Part shown: piece after piece, positions 1 to 10,033 of the stretch | Position numbering within the stretch: position 1 is the stretch's first letter | Layout of the letters: each line of letters starts with the position of its first letter | From: Marinicella algicola | Lineage (GTDB): Bacteria; Pseudomonadota; Gammaproteobacteria; Xanthomonadales; Marinicellaceae | DNA length: 64,000 bases | NCBI RefSeq assembly: GCF_028401385.1 | Contig: NZ_JAQOMR010000001.1 | Span: 1,366,501 to 1,430,500, forward strand | Direction of reading: 5' to 3' | Position numbers and translations under genes: made by a program | The notes under the pieces: generated by a model | The model's database searches: none | What the model was told of the DNA's origin: nothing | Seen by the model: the letters and a program-made list of their open reading frames with translations, nothing else

Positions 1-897
1 CAGCAGCATCACCACCCCCGTCGCCCGGTGGAACTTCGGGGCGAAAAACAGCATCCCCGCGAAGAACACGCTCGCCGTCAGCATGACCGGTACATCGAGC
101 GTGGCGAAGCCGTCTGATACCGGCAGCGGCGCAATCACCGCCGTGGCGCCCAGGATGCAAAGCGTGTTGAAGATGCAGGAACCGGTGACATTGCCGATCG
201 CGACGTCAGAATGGCGCCTGGTGGCGGCGACGACAGCGGTGGCGAGTTCCGGCAGGCTGGTACCGAGGGCGACGACCGTCAGGCCGATGATGGCATCGGA
301 GACGCCGAAATGCGCTGCAAGCGCGGTGGCGCCGCGAATCAAAAACTCGGCGCCGAAAAGAAGAACGACAAGGCCCGCAACGATGAGCAGGACCATTTTC
401 CAGACCGGCATGGCGTCAATATCAACCTCGATTTCCTCATCGAGACGGGCACCGGTCTTGCGGGCCCAAAGATAGGTCCTCAGCAGATACAGAGAGAGCA
501 TTGCGAGAAGGACGAGACCGGCGACGCGACCGATCACATCGTATTGAACAAGGAAAAACAGGAAAACCGCCGAAGCAACCATGGTTGCCGCATCGCGCCT
601 GACACTGCGATCCCAGCCGGAAATCGGGAAGATGACGGCTGCAGCGCCGACGATCAGCAGGATGTTGGCAATGTTGGAGCCGACGACATTGCCGAGCGCG
701 ATGCCCGGCGCGCCGGAGAGTGCGGCGCGAACCGAAACCAGCAGTTCGGGCAGCGATGTTCCAAAGCCGACAATGACCAGCGAGGCAATCAACGGCGAAA
801 TGCCGATACGCCTTGCTGTGGCAACGGCGCCGCTGACAAGCCATTCGGCGCCGAAAAACAGTCCAATGAGACCGAGCGTAATATAGATATAGTCCAA
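1..897 (-). CDS. calcium/sodium antiporter, CaCA family (YrbG-like), C-terminus outside window
   Basis: An integral membrane exchanger expected to move Ca2+ against Na+ or H+ across the inner membrane. The translated minus strand shows the two inverted repeats of the CaCA family: each has a GxSLPEL alpha-repeat motif (GFGTSLPEL near residue 45 and ALGTSLPEL near residue 205), followed by the GNVVGSNIAN and GNVTGSCIFN motifs that line the ion path. About ten hydrophobic segments are visible. No ATG fits the N-terminus; a TTG at 897 preceded by AGGGAC is the most likely start. The reading frame is open to base 1, so the last part of the gene is missing. Monocistronic as far as can be seen. Confidence 0.88.
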   Translation of the reverse strand, partial: MDYIYITLGLIGLFFGAEWLVSGAVATARRIGISPLIASLVIVGFGTSLPELLVSVRAALSGAPGIALGNVVGSNIANILLIVGAAAVIFPISGWDRSVRRDAATMVASAVFLFFLVQYDVIGRVAGLVLLAMLSLYLLRTYLWARKTGARLDEEIEVDIDAMPVWKMVLLIVAGLVVLLFGAEFLIRGATALAAHFGVSDAIIGLTVVALGTSLPELATAVVAATRRHSDVAIGNVTGSCIFNTLCILGATAVIAPLPVSDGFATLDVPVMLTASVFFAGMLFFAPKFHRATGVVMLL

Positions 898-1000
898 TTC
901 CGGTCCCTGCTATTGCCCGTTCGGTGTCACAAAACCTGTGGTCTTGCGGACCCATATGGTGCGTCCGCAAGCCGAAACAATGTTACCACCAAAAATTGGG

Positions 1001-2044
1001 CTAGATCGGCATCGGGAAGGTGCGATGGACCTGGGCGATATCTGCAAGAACCTCATCGGTGAGCTTCATGTCTGCAGCCCCGATATTGGTTTTGAGCTGC
1101 TCCATGGATGTGGCGCCGATGATCGCGGCGGTGACAAAGGCACGGGAAAGGACAAAGGCAATTGCCATCTGGGCCGGGTCGAGGCCATGCTTTTCGGCAA
1201 CCGCGAGATAGGCTTCCACGGCCGGTTCCTGCTGCGGCTGGCGGCGGCCACCGAGTTCGGGCTGGATCGAGGCCCGAGAGCCTTCCGGCACCCTTCCGCC
1301 AAGATATTTCCCGGTTAGAAGGCCTGTTGCCAGCGGCGAGAACGCCAGAAGGCCGACATCTTCGTAATAGGCGAGTTCGGCCATATCGAGATCATGATGG
1401 CGGTAGAGCAGGCTGTATTCGTTCTGAACGGTGGAAACACGGGTCCGGTCATTCTGTTCCGCACGGTTGAGATAGCGCATCGTGCCCCAGGCCGTTTCGT
1501 TGGACAGGCCGATGGCGCGGATTTTTCCGGCCTTGACCAGACTGTCCAGCGTATCGAGCGTTTCGGCGATATCGATATGGCTCTGGTAGCGATCCTGGCC
1601 GTAGGGCGTATAGGTCCATGAATTGCGGAAATGGAAATGGCCGCGATTGGGCCAGTGGACCTGGTAGAGATCGACATAATCGGTCTTCAGCCGCTTCAGG
1701 CTGGCGTCGAGCGCGGTGCGGATCGCCTGCGGCGTGATCGGCTTGCCGTCACGCACCCAGGGGCGGCCGGGCCCGGCGATCTTGGTCGCCAGCACAACAT
1801 CATCGCGCTTCTTCCGGCTTTCGAACCATGTGCCGACAAACTCTTCCGTGCGGCCATAGGTCTCAGCGCTCAGCGGCGTGACGGGGTACATTTCCGCCGT
1901 ATCGAAGAAGTTCACGCCGTTTTCCACGGCGTAGTCCATCTGTGCGTGTGCTTCTGCCTCGCTGTTCTGGGTGCCCCATGTCATGGTTCCCAGGCAGATT
2001 TGCGAAACTTCGATTCCTGTACGGCCTAAATTATTGGTTTTCAT
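1001..2044 (-). CDS. aldo/keto reductase (Tas-like)
   Basis: A 347-residue NADPH-dependent oxidoreductase of the aldo/keto reductase superfamily, cytoplasmic TIM barrel. The catalytic tetrad is visible: Asp48 and Tyr53 (FDTAEMYP), Lys88 (LATKIAG) and His130 (QVHWP). The insert after Tyr53 and the HFHFRNSW segment resemble the E. coli Tas subgroup. The NADPH-binding GLSNETAWG and GATSMEQL stretches are also present. Full length and uninterrupted. It is transcribed alone, away from fabD; the 224-bp gap to fabD should hold both promoters. The physiological substrate cannot be told from sequence. Confidence 0.9.
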   Translation of the reverse strand: MKTNNLGRTGIEVSQICLGTMTWGTQNSEAEAHAQMDYAVENGVNFFDTAEMYPVTPLSAETYGRTEEFVGTWFESRKKRDDVVLATKIAGPGRPWVRDGKPITPQAIRTALDASLKRLKTDYVDLYQVHWPNRGHFHFRNSWTYTPYGQDRYQSHIDIAETLDTLDSLVKAGKIRAIGLSNETAWGTMRYLNRAEQNDRTRVSTVQNEYSLLYRHHDLDMAELAYYEDVGLLAFSPLATGLLTGKYLGGRVPEGSRASIQPELGGRRQPQQEPAVEAYLAVAEKHGLDPAQMAIAFVLSRAFVTAAIIGATSMEQLKTNIGAADMKLTDEVLADIAQVHRTFPMPI

Positions 2045-2268
2045 GAAATGACCTGAATTTTCGATTTTGCGGATTTTGACGGAACTTAGCCCGATATCGT
2101 TTCAGTGCAAGCTTTGAGCGCGCAATTTGGGTCCGGATTCGCGCGGGATTGGCATCAGGCGGCTATTGACACGCGGGCCCGAAACGTCAAATGGAATGCC
2201 TTTCCCGCATGGTTCATGCGATAAACCATGCTGAGAAGCATTTAATGATTGGCTTGAGGGGACCGCAG

Positions 2269-3212
2269 ATGACAGTCGCATTCACCTTTCCCGGACAGGG
2301 AAGCCAGAGCGTCGGCATGGGCAAGACGCTGGCTGAAGAATTTACCGCTGCAAGGCTGGTTTTCGAGGAAGTCGACGATGCGCTCGGCGAAAAACTGTCC
2401 CAGACCATCTGGGACGGTCCGGAGGATGCGCTTCAGCTGACCGCCAATACCCAGCCCGCTCTGATGGCTGTTTCGCTGGCCGTCGTGCGCGTGCTTGAGG
2501 CCGAGGGTCTCGATCTCGCCAAGGACATTTCCTACGTTGCAGGGCATTCGCTCGGTGAATATTCCGCACTGTGCGCTGCCGGTACATTCTCGCTGGCCGA
2601 TACCGCGCGGCTGTTGCGCATTCGCGGCAATGCGATGCAGAAGGCCGTTCCGGTGGGCAAGGGCGCCATGGCGGCAATCATCGGACTGTCGTTCGAGGAG
2701 ATCGAGGCCCTGTGCAGCGAAGCCGCTTCTGAAGGTGTCTGCGAAATCGCCAACGACAATGGCGGCGGTCAGGTGGTGATCTCCGGTGAAAAGGCAGGCG
2801 TCGAAAAGGCGGTTGCCATCGCCAGCGAAAAAGGCGCCAAGCGCGCATTGCTGCTGCCGGTCTCCGCACCGTTCCATTCATCGCTGATGGCACCGGCTGC
2901 TGATGCGATGGAAGAGGCGCTCGCAGAGGTTCGCAAGGGGCGCCCGTTGTGCCGGTCGTCGCCAATGTGCGTGCCGAACCGGTGAGTGACCCGGACGAGA
3001 TCGTCAGCCTGCTGGTGGCTCAGGTCACCGGACGCGTGCGCTGGCGCGAAACCGTGAGCTGGTTTGCGGCAAATGAAATTGATACGCTTTATGAGATTGG
3101 CGCCGGCAAGGTGCTCACCGGCCTTGCCCGGCGTATCGACCGCGCGTTGAATGGCGTGACCGTTGGCGGGCCCGATGACATCGATGGCGTGCTGAAGGCG
3201 ATCAAGGGCTGA
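2269..3212 (+). CDS. fabD: malonyl-CoA:ACP transacylase FabD (frame broken)
   Basis: Transfers malonyl from CoA to ACP, feeding fatty acid elongation in the cytoplasm. The N-terminal FTFPGQGSQ motif, the nucleophile elbow GHSLGE (Ser94) and the catalytic His203 (PFHSSLM) are present. The start at 2269 is chosen because the family begins at this methionine; upstream in-frame codons have no homologous look. The frame is lost at the GGGG run 2937-2940. One extra G there gives a smooth join KGAPVVPVVANV into the C-terminal part, which runs to 3212, for a normal length of about 314 residues. Upstream of fabG and acpP, the usual order. Confidence 0.93.
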
Positions 3213-3283
3213 GGCCCGACGAATGCGAAACCGGACTGCTGCGGCGGACCGCGTAACCGAATTTAACCGGATGAGGTTTTGAC

Positions 3284-4020
3284 ATGTTGGATCTGACTGG
3301 GCGCAAGGCGCTCGTGACAGGCGCAAGCGGCGGCATCGGCGAAGCGATCGCCCGTCAGCTTCACGGCCAGGGCGCAACCGTCGCGCTTCATGGCACGCGC
3401 AAGGAAAAGCTTGAGGCCCTGGCGGCAGAGCTTGGCGAACGCGCCCATGTGTTTCCTGCCGACCTGTCTGATCGCGAAGCGGTCAAGGCGTTGGGCGAAA
3501 AGGCCGAAGCCGATCTCGGCGGCATCGACATTCTGGTCAACAATGCCGGCATCACCAAGGACGGCCTGTTCGTGCGCATGAGCAACGCGGACTGGCAAAG
3601 CGTGCTTGACGTCAATCTGACAGCTGCCTTTGTGCTGACGCGCACCATCATGCATCCGATGATGCGGCGTCGTTTCGGCCGGGTGATCAACATCACCTCG
3701 ATCGTCGGCGTCACCGGCAATCCTGGGCAGGCCAATTACTGTGCTGCCAAGGCCGGTATGATCGGCTTTTCGAAGTCGCTTGCGCAGGAAGTTGCTCCCG
3801 CAATGTCACTGTGAACTGTGTGGCACCGGGCTTTATAGAAACAGCGATGACCGACAAGCTGAACGACAAGCAGAAAGAGGGCATCCTCGGCGCAGTGCCG
3901 ATGAAGCGCATGGGAAGCGGTGATGACATTGCTTCGGCTGTGACCTATCTTGCCTCAAATGAGGCAGGCTATGTGACGGGCCAGACCCTGCACGTCAATG
4001 GCGGCATGGTGATGGTCTGA
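3284..4020 (+). CDS. fabG: 3-oxoacyl-ACP reductase FabG (frame broken)
   Basis: NADPH-dependent short-chain dehydrogenase that reduces 3-oxoacyl-ACP in type II fatty acid synthesis. The Rossmann motif TGASGGIG, the NNAG motif and the triad Ser139, Tyr152 and Lys156 (NYCAAK) are all visible. The frame breaks at the CCC run 3797-3799; one added C joins EVAPRNVTVNCVAPGF, a standard FabG sequence, and the second part ends in VNGGMVMV as usual. Restored length is about 245 residues. It lies 71 bp after fabD and 284 bp before acpP. Confidence 0.94.
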
Positions 4021-4304
4021 TCTGAGGGCCGTTTTGGGCAGGGATGGGCCTTTGAAATGCCCGCACTTGCCGCTATGCGGCGCTTTTGGGCTTTGCGCCA
4101 TGGACAAACCATGGTAAGCGGGCCGGGACTGCCAAGAACAGTCCAGCGGATGATATCCGGTCCAGGTGGCCGGTATTTTTCCAAAGTGGGCGTTGGTTCA
4201 CGTGTTTGCCGCCGCATCTCTCAAAAAGAGGGAGCTGACGGCGTTAACTTTAAGAGAATGCCTTTGGCATTCCATCGAACTTGAGACAGGTCGAGGATAC
4301 CGAC

Positions 4305-4541
4305 ATGAGCGATATCGCAGAACGCGTTAAGAAAATTGTAGTTGATCACCTGGGCGTTGACGCCGATAAGGTTGTTGAAAGCGCCAGCTTCATCGACGAT
4401 CTGGGCGCTGACTCGCTCGACACCGTCGAGCTGGTTATGGCCTTCGAAGAAGAGTTCGGTGTCGAGATTCCCGACGATGCGGCCGACTCCATTCTCACGG
4501 TGGGCGACGCCATCAAGTTTATCGAGAAGGCCCAGGTCTGA
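4305..4541 (+). CDS. acpP: acyl carrier protein
   Basis: A 78-residue acidic four-helix carrier that holds growing acyl chains on a phosphopantetheine arm. The attachment serine is Ser37 in the GADSLD motif. The start at 4305 gives the standard [12 protein letters not shown]-terminus; an upstream in-frame methionine at 4281 adds eight non-conserved residues and is rejected. Intact. The 284-bp gap before it probably carries its own strong promoter, since ACP is needed in excess, but I could not point to specific promoter boxes. Followed by a good intrinsic terminator. Confidence 0.97.
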   Translation: MSDIAERVKKIVVDHLGVDADKVVESASFIDDLGADSLDTVELVMAFEEEFGVEIPDDAADSILTVGDAIKFIEKAQV

Positions 4542-4594
4542 TCGACTAAAATAGCGGGCGGTTTTCAGGGCTTTTCCTGAGCTCCGCCTTGATC

Positions 4595-4620
4595 GGCCCG
4601 GTCAAACGGGCCATTTTTTA
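4595..4620 (+). terminator. intrinsic terminator after acpP
   Basis: GGCCCG (4595-4600) pairs with CGGGCC (4607-4612) across a 6-nt loop and is followed by A and six T. It separates the acpP transcript from fabF. Confidence 0.8.
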
Positions 4621-4799
4621 TCCTGAACCCGGTTCGGATTTCGATGGCTTTGCGTTTAGACGGGTAGCACCTTCGCTGTTTGCAGGTGATCGTCCGTCGG
4701 CTGAGTTCAGGATAGGCAAGCCGCTAAACCGGGAAAGCGGCTGCCGGGCTTCATCAAGAGGCCGGGTGCATACAAAATTGAAGAAGGGGCGATCCACCA

Positions 4800-6062
4800 A
4801 TGAGGCGTGTAGTAATCACCGGTTTGGGTATGGTAACGCCGCTGGGATGCGGAACCGACGTGACCTGGTCGCGCCTGCTGGAAGGCAGGAACGGCGCAAG
4901 TAAGGTAACTGCGTTCGAGACGGATGACCTTGCAGCCAGGATTGCCTGCTCAATACCGCTTGGCGATGGCAGCGACGGCACGTTCAATGCCGATGAATGG
5001 CTTGAGCCGAAAGAACAGCGCAAGGTAGACCCCTTCATCACCTACGCGATGGCTGCCGCCGACATGGCGCTGAACGACGCCGACTGGCATCCTGCAAGCG
5101 ATGACGACCAGATCGCAACCGGCGTGCTGATCGGCTCCGGGATCGGCGGTCTTAATGGTATTGTCGAGGCGGGTTACACACTCCGCGACCGCGGCCCGCG
5201 CCGGGTTTCGCCGTTCTTCATTCCGGGTCGCCTTATCAACCTTGCCTCCGGTCAGGTCTCCATCCGTCACAAGTTGCGCGGGCCCAATCACTCCGTCGTC
5301 ACGGCATGCTCCACCGGCGCACATGCGATTGGCGATGCCAGCCGTATGATCGGTTTCGGAGATGCCGACGTAATGGTCGCGGGCGGTACGGAATCGCCGA
5401 TTTGCCGTCTGTCGCTGGCCGGATTTGCGGCCTGCAAGGCGCTGTCTACCGATTTCAACGACGATCCGCAGCGCGCATCGCGTCCCTATGATGTTGACCG
5501 TGACGGGTTCGTCATGGGCGAAGGCGCAGGCGTCGTCGTCCTTGAGGAGCTTGAGCATGCCAAGGCACGTGGCGCGACCATCTATGCCGAAGTTGTCGGC
5601 TATGGTCTCAGCGGCGACGCGTTTCACATCACGGCGCCCAGCGAAGACGGCGAGGGCGCTTTCCGCTGCATGACCTCCGCGCTGAAACGGGCCGGTATTG
5701 TTCCGTCGGAGATCGACTACATCAACGCGCACGGTACATCGACGATGGCGGACACCATCGAGCTGGGCGCTGTCGAACGCCTTCTGGGCGAAAGTGCGAG
5801 CAAGGTGTCGATGTCGTCGACGAAGTCCGCGACTGGCCATCTGCTCGGGGCTGCCGGTGCGATCGAGGCGATCTTCTCGACGCTTGCAATTCGCGACAAT
5901 ATCGCGCCGCCGACACTCAACCTCGATAATCCCGAACGTGAAACCGCGATTGATCTTGTCCCGAAGGTTGCCCGCAAGCGGAATATCGACATCGCTCTGT
6001 CGAATTCCTTCGGGTTTGGTGGAACCAACGCATCGCTGGTGCTGCGCCGCTATAACGGCTAG
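4800..6062 (+). CDS. fabF: beta-ketoacyl-ACP synthase II
   Basis: Condensing enzyme that elongates acyl-ACP with malonyl-ACP. At 420 residues it is full length and intact. The thiolase-fold active site is complete: Cys170 in TACSTGAHA, His311 in NAHGTST and His347 in KSATGHLLGAAG. The C-terminal NSFGFGGTNASL motif is present. It stands between two intrinsic terminators, so it is probably transcribed from its own promoter in the 258-bp gap after acpP. Confidence 0.96.
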   Translation: MRRVVITGLGMVTPLGCGTDVTWSRLLEGRNGASKVTAFETDDLAARIACSIPLGDGSDGTFNADEWLEPKEQRKVDPFITYAMAAADMALNDADWHPASDDDQIATGVLIGSGIGGLNGIVEAGYTLRDRGPRRVSPFFIPGRLINLASGQVSIRHKLRGPNHSVVTACSTGAHAIGDASRMIGFGDADVMVAGGTESPICRLSLAGFAACKALSTDFNDDPQRASRPYDVDRDGFVMGEGAGVVVLEELEHAKARGATIYAEVVGYGLSGDAFHITAPSEDGEGAFRCMTSALKRAGIVPSEIDYINAHGTSTMADTIELGAVERLLGESASKVSMSSTKSATGHLLGAAGAIEAIFSTLAIRDNIAPPTLNLDNPERETAIDLVPKVARKRNIDIALSNSFGFGGTNASLVLRRYNG

Positions 6063-6091
6063 GTGGCGTGGAATTTGTGGAGGATGAAAAG

Positions 6092-6120
6092 AAACGGCTG
6101 ACATTTTGCAGCCGTTTTTT
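6092..6120 (+). terminator. intrinsic terminator after fabF
   Basis: AAACGGCTG (6092-6100) and CAGCCGTTT (6109-6117) form a 9-bp stem with an 8-nt loop, ending in a run of six T. Confidence 0.88.
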
Positions 6121-6254
6121 ATGACAGTTTGATCATTTGAACATGGGTTCAGTGGTTTGTCACTTTTGCTTGTGTGATCTTCTCACTCAGGCTTTCAGCG
6201 AATGAAACCGCAGCGCAAGAGCGTGTGCGGAAAGACTGTTTGAAAGAGGTACCG

Positions 6255-7399
6255 GTGCGCGGTTCTGATCAGAATAGCGGTCGCGAAAACGGCAATGGTC
6301 ATGGTGAAGAACGTCGCCCCGCCATGCCGAAATCGGCCAAGGAAGCATTGCGCCCGGAACGAGTGCCACAGCCGGTTCAGCGCTCGAAAAGGGCGAAGAG
6401 CAAGATCGTCATAGTTCTGAATTTTGTGATGACGCTGCTGCTTCTCGGTTCGGCTGCGGCAGGTGGCATCTATTACTATGCGACTTCGAGCTACAATGAG
6501 GCTGGCCCGCTTTCTGTCAATGCAGAATTCACGGTGCGCAGCGGTGCCGGTCTTTCAACCATTGCCCGTGACCTGGAACGGGACGGTATCATCAGCGATT
6601 CCCGGATTTTCCGCTATGTCACTGCTGCAAATCTGGGCAGTGACGAAACCCTGAAGGCTGGCGATTACGAGATCAAAGCTGGCGCGTCCATGGCTGAGAT
6701 TGCCGAACTTCTCGAATCGGGCAAGACCATTCTCTACAGTATTTCCTTCCCGGAAGGCCTTACCGTCGAGGAAGTTTTCGATCGCTTGGCAGAAAATCCC
6801 GATCTGACCGGTGATCTGCCGGAGACGCTTCCTCCGGAAGGCAGCCTGATGCCGCAGACCTTTCGGTTCTCGCGCGGAACCGATCGTACGGAGATCCTCG
6901 ACCAGATGCGCGAGGGCCAGCAGACACTGGTTGACGAGATCTGGCTGAAGCGAGATCCGGGACTTCCGGTCGAAAACAAGCAGGAGTTTGTGACGCTGGC
7001 GTCTATCGTGGAAAAGGAAACCGGCGTTGCACGTGAGCGGCCGCAGGTTGCCGCCGTATTCCTTAACAGACTTGACCGCGGCATGCGCCTGCAGTCCGAT
7101 CCGACCGTGATCTACGGCCTTTTCGGCGGCGAGGAAAACCATCGGATCGGCCGATTTACCGTTCAGACCTCGAAAAGGAAACCCCGTACAATACCTACCG
7201 AATAGACGGCTTGCCGCCTGGTCCCATCGCCAATCCCGGCCGGGCCGCGCTGGAGGCTGTTGCCAACCCGGCGCGAACGGACGACCTCTATTTCGTTGCC
7301 GATGGCAGCGGCGGTCATGCCTTTGCGAAAACGCTCGACGAGCACAACGCCAATGTACGCCGCTGGCGCAAGATCGAAGCCGAACAAGCTGGGAACTGA
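6255..7399 (+). CDS. mltG: endolytic transglycosylase MltG (frame broken)
   Basis: Inner-membrane lytic transglycosylase that cuts nascent peptidoglycan and sets glycan strand length. It has a cytoplasmic basic N-terminus, one membrane helix ([20 protein letters not shown]), a LysM-like region and the YceG domain with the catalytic Glu in SIVEKETG. The frame is lost at AAAA 7135-7138; one added A gives [14 protein letters not shown], and the C-terminal part [13 protein letters not shown] continues in the other frame to 7399. I prefer the GTG at 6255 (AAAGAGG five bases upstream) over the ATG at 6174. Restored length is about 381 residues. Confidence 0.9.
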
Positions 7400-7465
7400 T
7401 CGCTGAACCTGGCGTCGAGTGGTTACCGTATTGAGCGAAATGCTGTAGGTTGCGCCGAGAACGGG

Positions 7466-7637
7466 CTAGTCGTCCGATTCCAACATTTGGCTCCCCTTGC
7501 TGCGACCTCATAAGCAAATGTTGGAATCATACGAACCGCTAGCAAGTATATGTTTTCTGGTGGAATTTTAGAATTTGACATTTGATGGATGAGGTCGCTG
7601 AAACGGGACTCAAATGTCAAATTCATTCCACTGGTCC
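7466..7637. repeat. dispersed double-hairpin repeat, copy A
   Basis: Two hairpins lie side by side. TTCCAACATTTG (7478-7489) pairs with 7515-7526, and GAATTTGACATTTG (7571-7584) pairs with 7611-7624. The loop of the second hairpin is close to the reverse complement of the first loop: GCGACCTCAT in loop 1 matches ATGAGGTCGC in loop 2. The element is therefore two inverted copies of one unit. It fills the mltG-yicC gap and supplies a spurious N-terminal extension to yicC. A second copy lies at 29124-29292. Confidence 0.85.
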
Positions 7638-7670
7638 CGTTTTGGTTCGCATTGGCAATTGGGGGATTTC

Positions 7671-8558
7671 ATGAAGCCGCAATCGATGACAGGCTTTGCG
7701 CGTAGTGACGGGCACTGGCAGCGCTATCGCTGGTCCTGGGAATTGCGATCGGTAAATGGAAAAGGGCTCGATTACCGTATCAGGCTTCCCTCGGGCTGCG
7801 ATCAACTCGAAGCCGTTTGCAGAAAGAAGCTGGCTGCGGCGCTGTCGCGTGGCAATGTTCAGGCCACACTTTCACTCACGCTCGCTGAGAGTAGGCTGGA
7901 GCTGGTGGTCAACGATGCCGCACTTAAAGCCGTTGTTGACCTGAAAGCGCGGCTGGGTGACCTGGTCGATGACAGCCGGCTGTCATTGGAGGCGCTGCTT
8001 TCGTTGCGTGGCGTTGCAGATTTCCGTGAGGTCGAGGAAAGTGATGCGGTGCTTGATGAGCGCGATCAGATGATTCTTTCCGATCTCGATGTTGCGCTTG
8101 AAAGGCTCTGCTCCATGCGCGGTGAAGAGGGTGAGAAAATCGCGGTGCTGCTGGGCCGGCAGGTCGACAGGATGGCTGAGCTCACTGCCATGATTGCTGC
8201 CGATCCGTCACGTGAGCCTTCTGCCATCGCTGCCCGGCTCAGGGAACAGGTCGAGAAGCTTGTTGATGCCGGACCTTCGCTGGACGCCGAGCGTTTGTAT
8301 GCCGAGGCTGTTCTTCTGGCCACCAAAGCCGACATCCAGGAAGAAGTCGACCGGCTTCAGGCGCATGTCGAGGCGGCCCGGAAGCTGCTTTCCGAGGGTG
8401 GCCCGTGCGGGCGCCGGCTTGATTTTCTGGCGCAGGAATTCAATCGTGAGACAAATACGGTCTGCTCAAAATCAAACGCGGTGGCGGTGACTGCCGCTGG
8501 GCTTGAACTGAAAACGGTCATCGACCAGTTCCGCGAGCAGATACAGAATCTGGAGTAG
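7671..8558 (+). CDS. yicC: YicC family protein (endoribonuclease)
   Basis: A 295-residue cytoplasmic protein of the YicC/YloC family, whose members act as metal-dependent endoribonucleases and affect small-RNA turnover. The N-terminal signature MTGFAR and the RSVNGKGLDYRIRLP stretch are present, and the C-terminal DUF1732 region ends in KTVIDQFREQIQNLE. The start at 7671 follows GGGGGATTTC; an upstream in-frame ATG at 7614 lies inside the repeat and is rejected. Three bases separate it from gmk, so the two are co-transcribed, a common pairing. Confidence 0.93.
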   Translation: MKPQSMTGFARSDGHWQRYRWSWELRSVNGKGLDYRIRLPSGCDQLEAVCRKKLAAALSRGNVQATLSLTLAESRLELVVNDAALKAVVDLKARLGDLVDDSRLSLEALLSLRGVADFREVEESDAVLDERDQMILSDLDVALERLCSMRGEEGEKIAVLLGRQVDRMAELTAMIAADPSREPSAIAARLREQVEKLVDAGPSLDAERLYAEAVLLATKADIQEEVDRLQAHVEAARKLLSEGGPCGRRLDFLAQEFNRETNTVCSKSNAVAVTAAGLELKTVIDQFREQIQNLE

Positions 8559-8561
8559 CCC

Positions 8562-9200
8562 ATGGCTGAAGAAAAACCTGTGAACCGACGCGGCATTATG
8601 CTCGTGCTTGCTGCCCCTCCGGCGCCGGAAAATCGACGATTGCACGACGGCTTCTGGCGGAAGATCCGTTGATCGACCTGTCGATCAGCGCCACCACGCG
8701 GGAGCGTCGCAAGAGCGAACAGGAGGGCGTCCATTATTTCTTTCTGGAACCCTCGGAGTTTCTTCTTAGGCGTGATGAAGGCGCCTTCCTTGAATGGGCT
8801 GAGGTTCACGGCAACTATTATGCGACACCGCGGGCGGCCGTGGAAGCCTCGCTGGCGGCCGGCAGGGACGTGCTTTTCGATATTGATGTTCAGGGTGCCG
8901 AGCAGCTGAAACAGGCGTTGCCACGCGATGTAGTCGGCATTTTCGTGCTGCCGCCATCCATGAAGGCGCTGAAGCAACGGCTTCTGGCACGCGCGGAAGA
9001 TAGCAAGGCAGCCATGGAGGTGCGTCTGAACAACGCCACCGGCGAGATATCGCGCTGGCGCGACTACGAGTATGTCGTCGTGAATGACGACCTCGATGAT
9101 GCCTATGACCTTGTGCGTTCAATTCTGAGGACGGAGCGTGCGAAGCGTGATTATGAGAGTACTGTCCCGCTTCATGTGGATTCTGCTGCTTTCGGAGTGA
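8562..9200 (+). CDS. gmk: guanylate kinase (frame broken, two sites)
   Basis: Phosphorylates GMP to GDP with ATP. The frame fails inside the P-loop at CCCC 8614-8617; one added C gives APSGAGKSTIARRLL. The GMP-binding SATTRERRKSEQEGVHYFF and the FDIDVQGAEQLK region follow intact. Near the end, GAGA at 9155-9158 is probably an inserted base: reading GAA there gives RDYEVLSRF and a stop at 9200 of ordinary length, while the uncorrected frame runs on into the opposite rsmA gene. I regard the gene as functional; the exact C-terminus is less certain. Confidence 0.88.
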
Positions 9201-9202
9201 GT

Positions 9203-10033
9203 TCAGCCCAGCGCCGAGGCGAGCGTGCAGAACTCTTCAACACTGAGCGTTTCTGCGCGCCGTGTCGGCTCGATCCCGGCTCTTTCAAGCAGGCTTTCTC
9301 CGCCGAGACCCTTGAGGCTTTGCCGCAGCATCTTGCGGCGCTGGCCGAATGCCGCCTGCGTCACTTTTTCGAGTGCAGCGGCTTCGACTGCCAGCGGCGC
9401 GAGGCGCGGCGACAGATGGACGACGCTTGAGGTTACCTTCGGCGGCGGTGTGAATGCCTGCGGGGGCACGTCAAAGGCAATTCGCGCCTCGGTGCGCCAG
9501 CCAGCAAGAACGCCAAGCCTGCCATAATGATTGCTACCGGGGTCGGCCACGATCCGTTGAGCGACTTCCTTCTGGAACATCAGCGTGAGCGTTTCCCAGT
9601 AGGGTGGCCATTTTCCGGGTAACAACCAGTTTACCAGAAGCTGTGTGCCGACATTGTACGGCAGATTGGCGATCAATTTCACGGGCCGACCAGCGGCGAG
9701 GGCGGCGAAATCGACCTTGAGCGCATCGCCTTCGATGATTTCGACCCGTCCGGGATAGTGGTCGGCGATCTCTGTCAGAGCCGGAAGGCAGCGCGGATCG
9801 CGTTCGATGATGGTGAGCCTCTCCGCGCCAAGCGAAAGAATGGCGCGGGTCAGGCCGCCGGGGCCGGGGCCAACTTCCACGACATGCGCGCCCTCAAGGT
9901 TGCCAGCCGTGCGCGCTATCTTCTGTGTCAGGTTGAGATCGAGCAGAAAATTTTGTCCGAGCGCCTTCTTGGCATTCAGTTCATGGGTTGCCAACACCGC
10001 GCGCAGCGGCGGGAGATCGTCGATCTGGCTCAT
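9203..10033 (-). CDS. rsmA: 16S rRNA (adenine1518-N6/1519-N6)-dimethyltransferase
   Basis: KsgA/RsmA dimethylates two adenines in the helix 45 loop of 16S rRNA late in small-subunit assembly. The 276-residue frame is intact. The SAM-binding motif [10 protein letters not shown] and the catalytic NLPYNVG motif are present, with the N-terminal [10 protein letters not shown] sequence typical of the family. Its start overlaps the stop of pdxA by four bases (ATGA), so it is translated from the same message. Confidence 0.95.
   Translation of the reverse strand: MSQIDDLPPLRAVLATHELNAKKALGQNFLLDLNLTQKIARTAGNLEGAHVVEVGPGPGGLTRAILSLGAERLTIIERDPRCLPALTEIADHYPGRVEIIEGDALKVDFAALAAGRPVKLIANLPYNVGTQLLVNWLLPGKWPPYWETLTLMFQKEVAQRIVADPGSNHYGRLGVLAGWRTEARIAFDVPPQAFTPPPKVTSSVVHLSPRLAPLAVEAAALEKVTQAAFGQRRKMLRQSLKGLGGESLLERAGIEPTRRAETLSVEEFCTLASALG

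Noticed and set aside
7423..7626. Small minus-strand protein inside repeat copy A, with a similar one at 29066-29284
   Set aside because: The two predicted proteins resemble each other only because they lie in the same repeat. The similarity follows the hairpins and ignores codon structure, so they are not genes.
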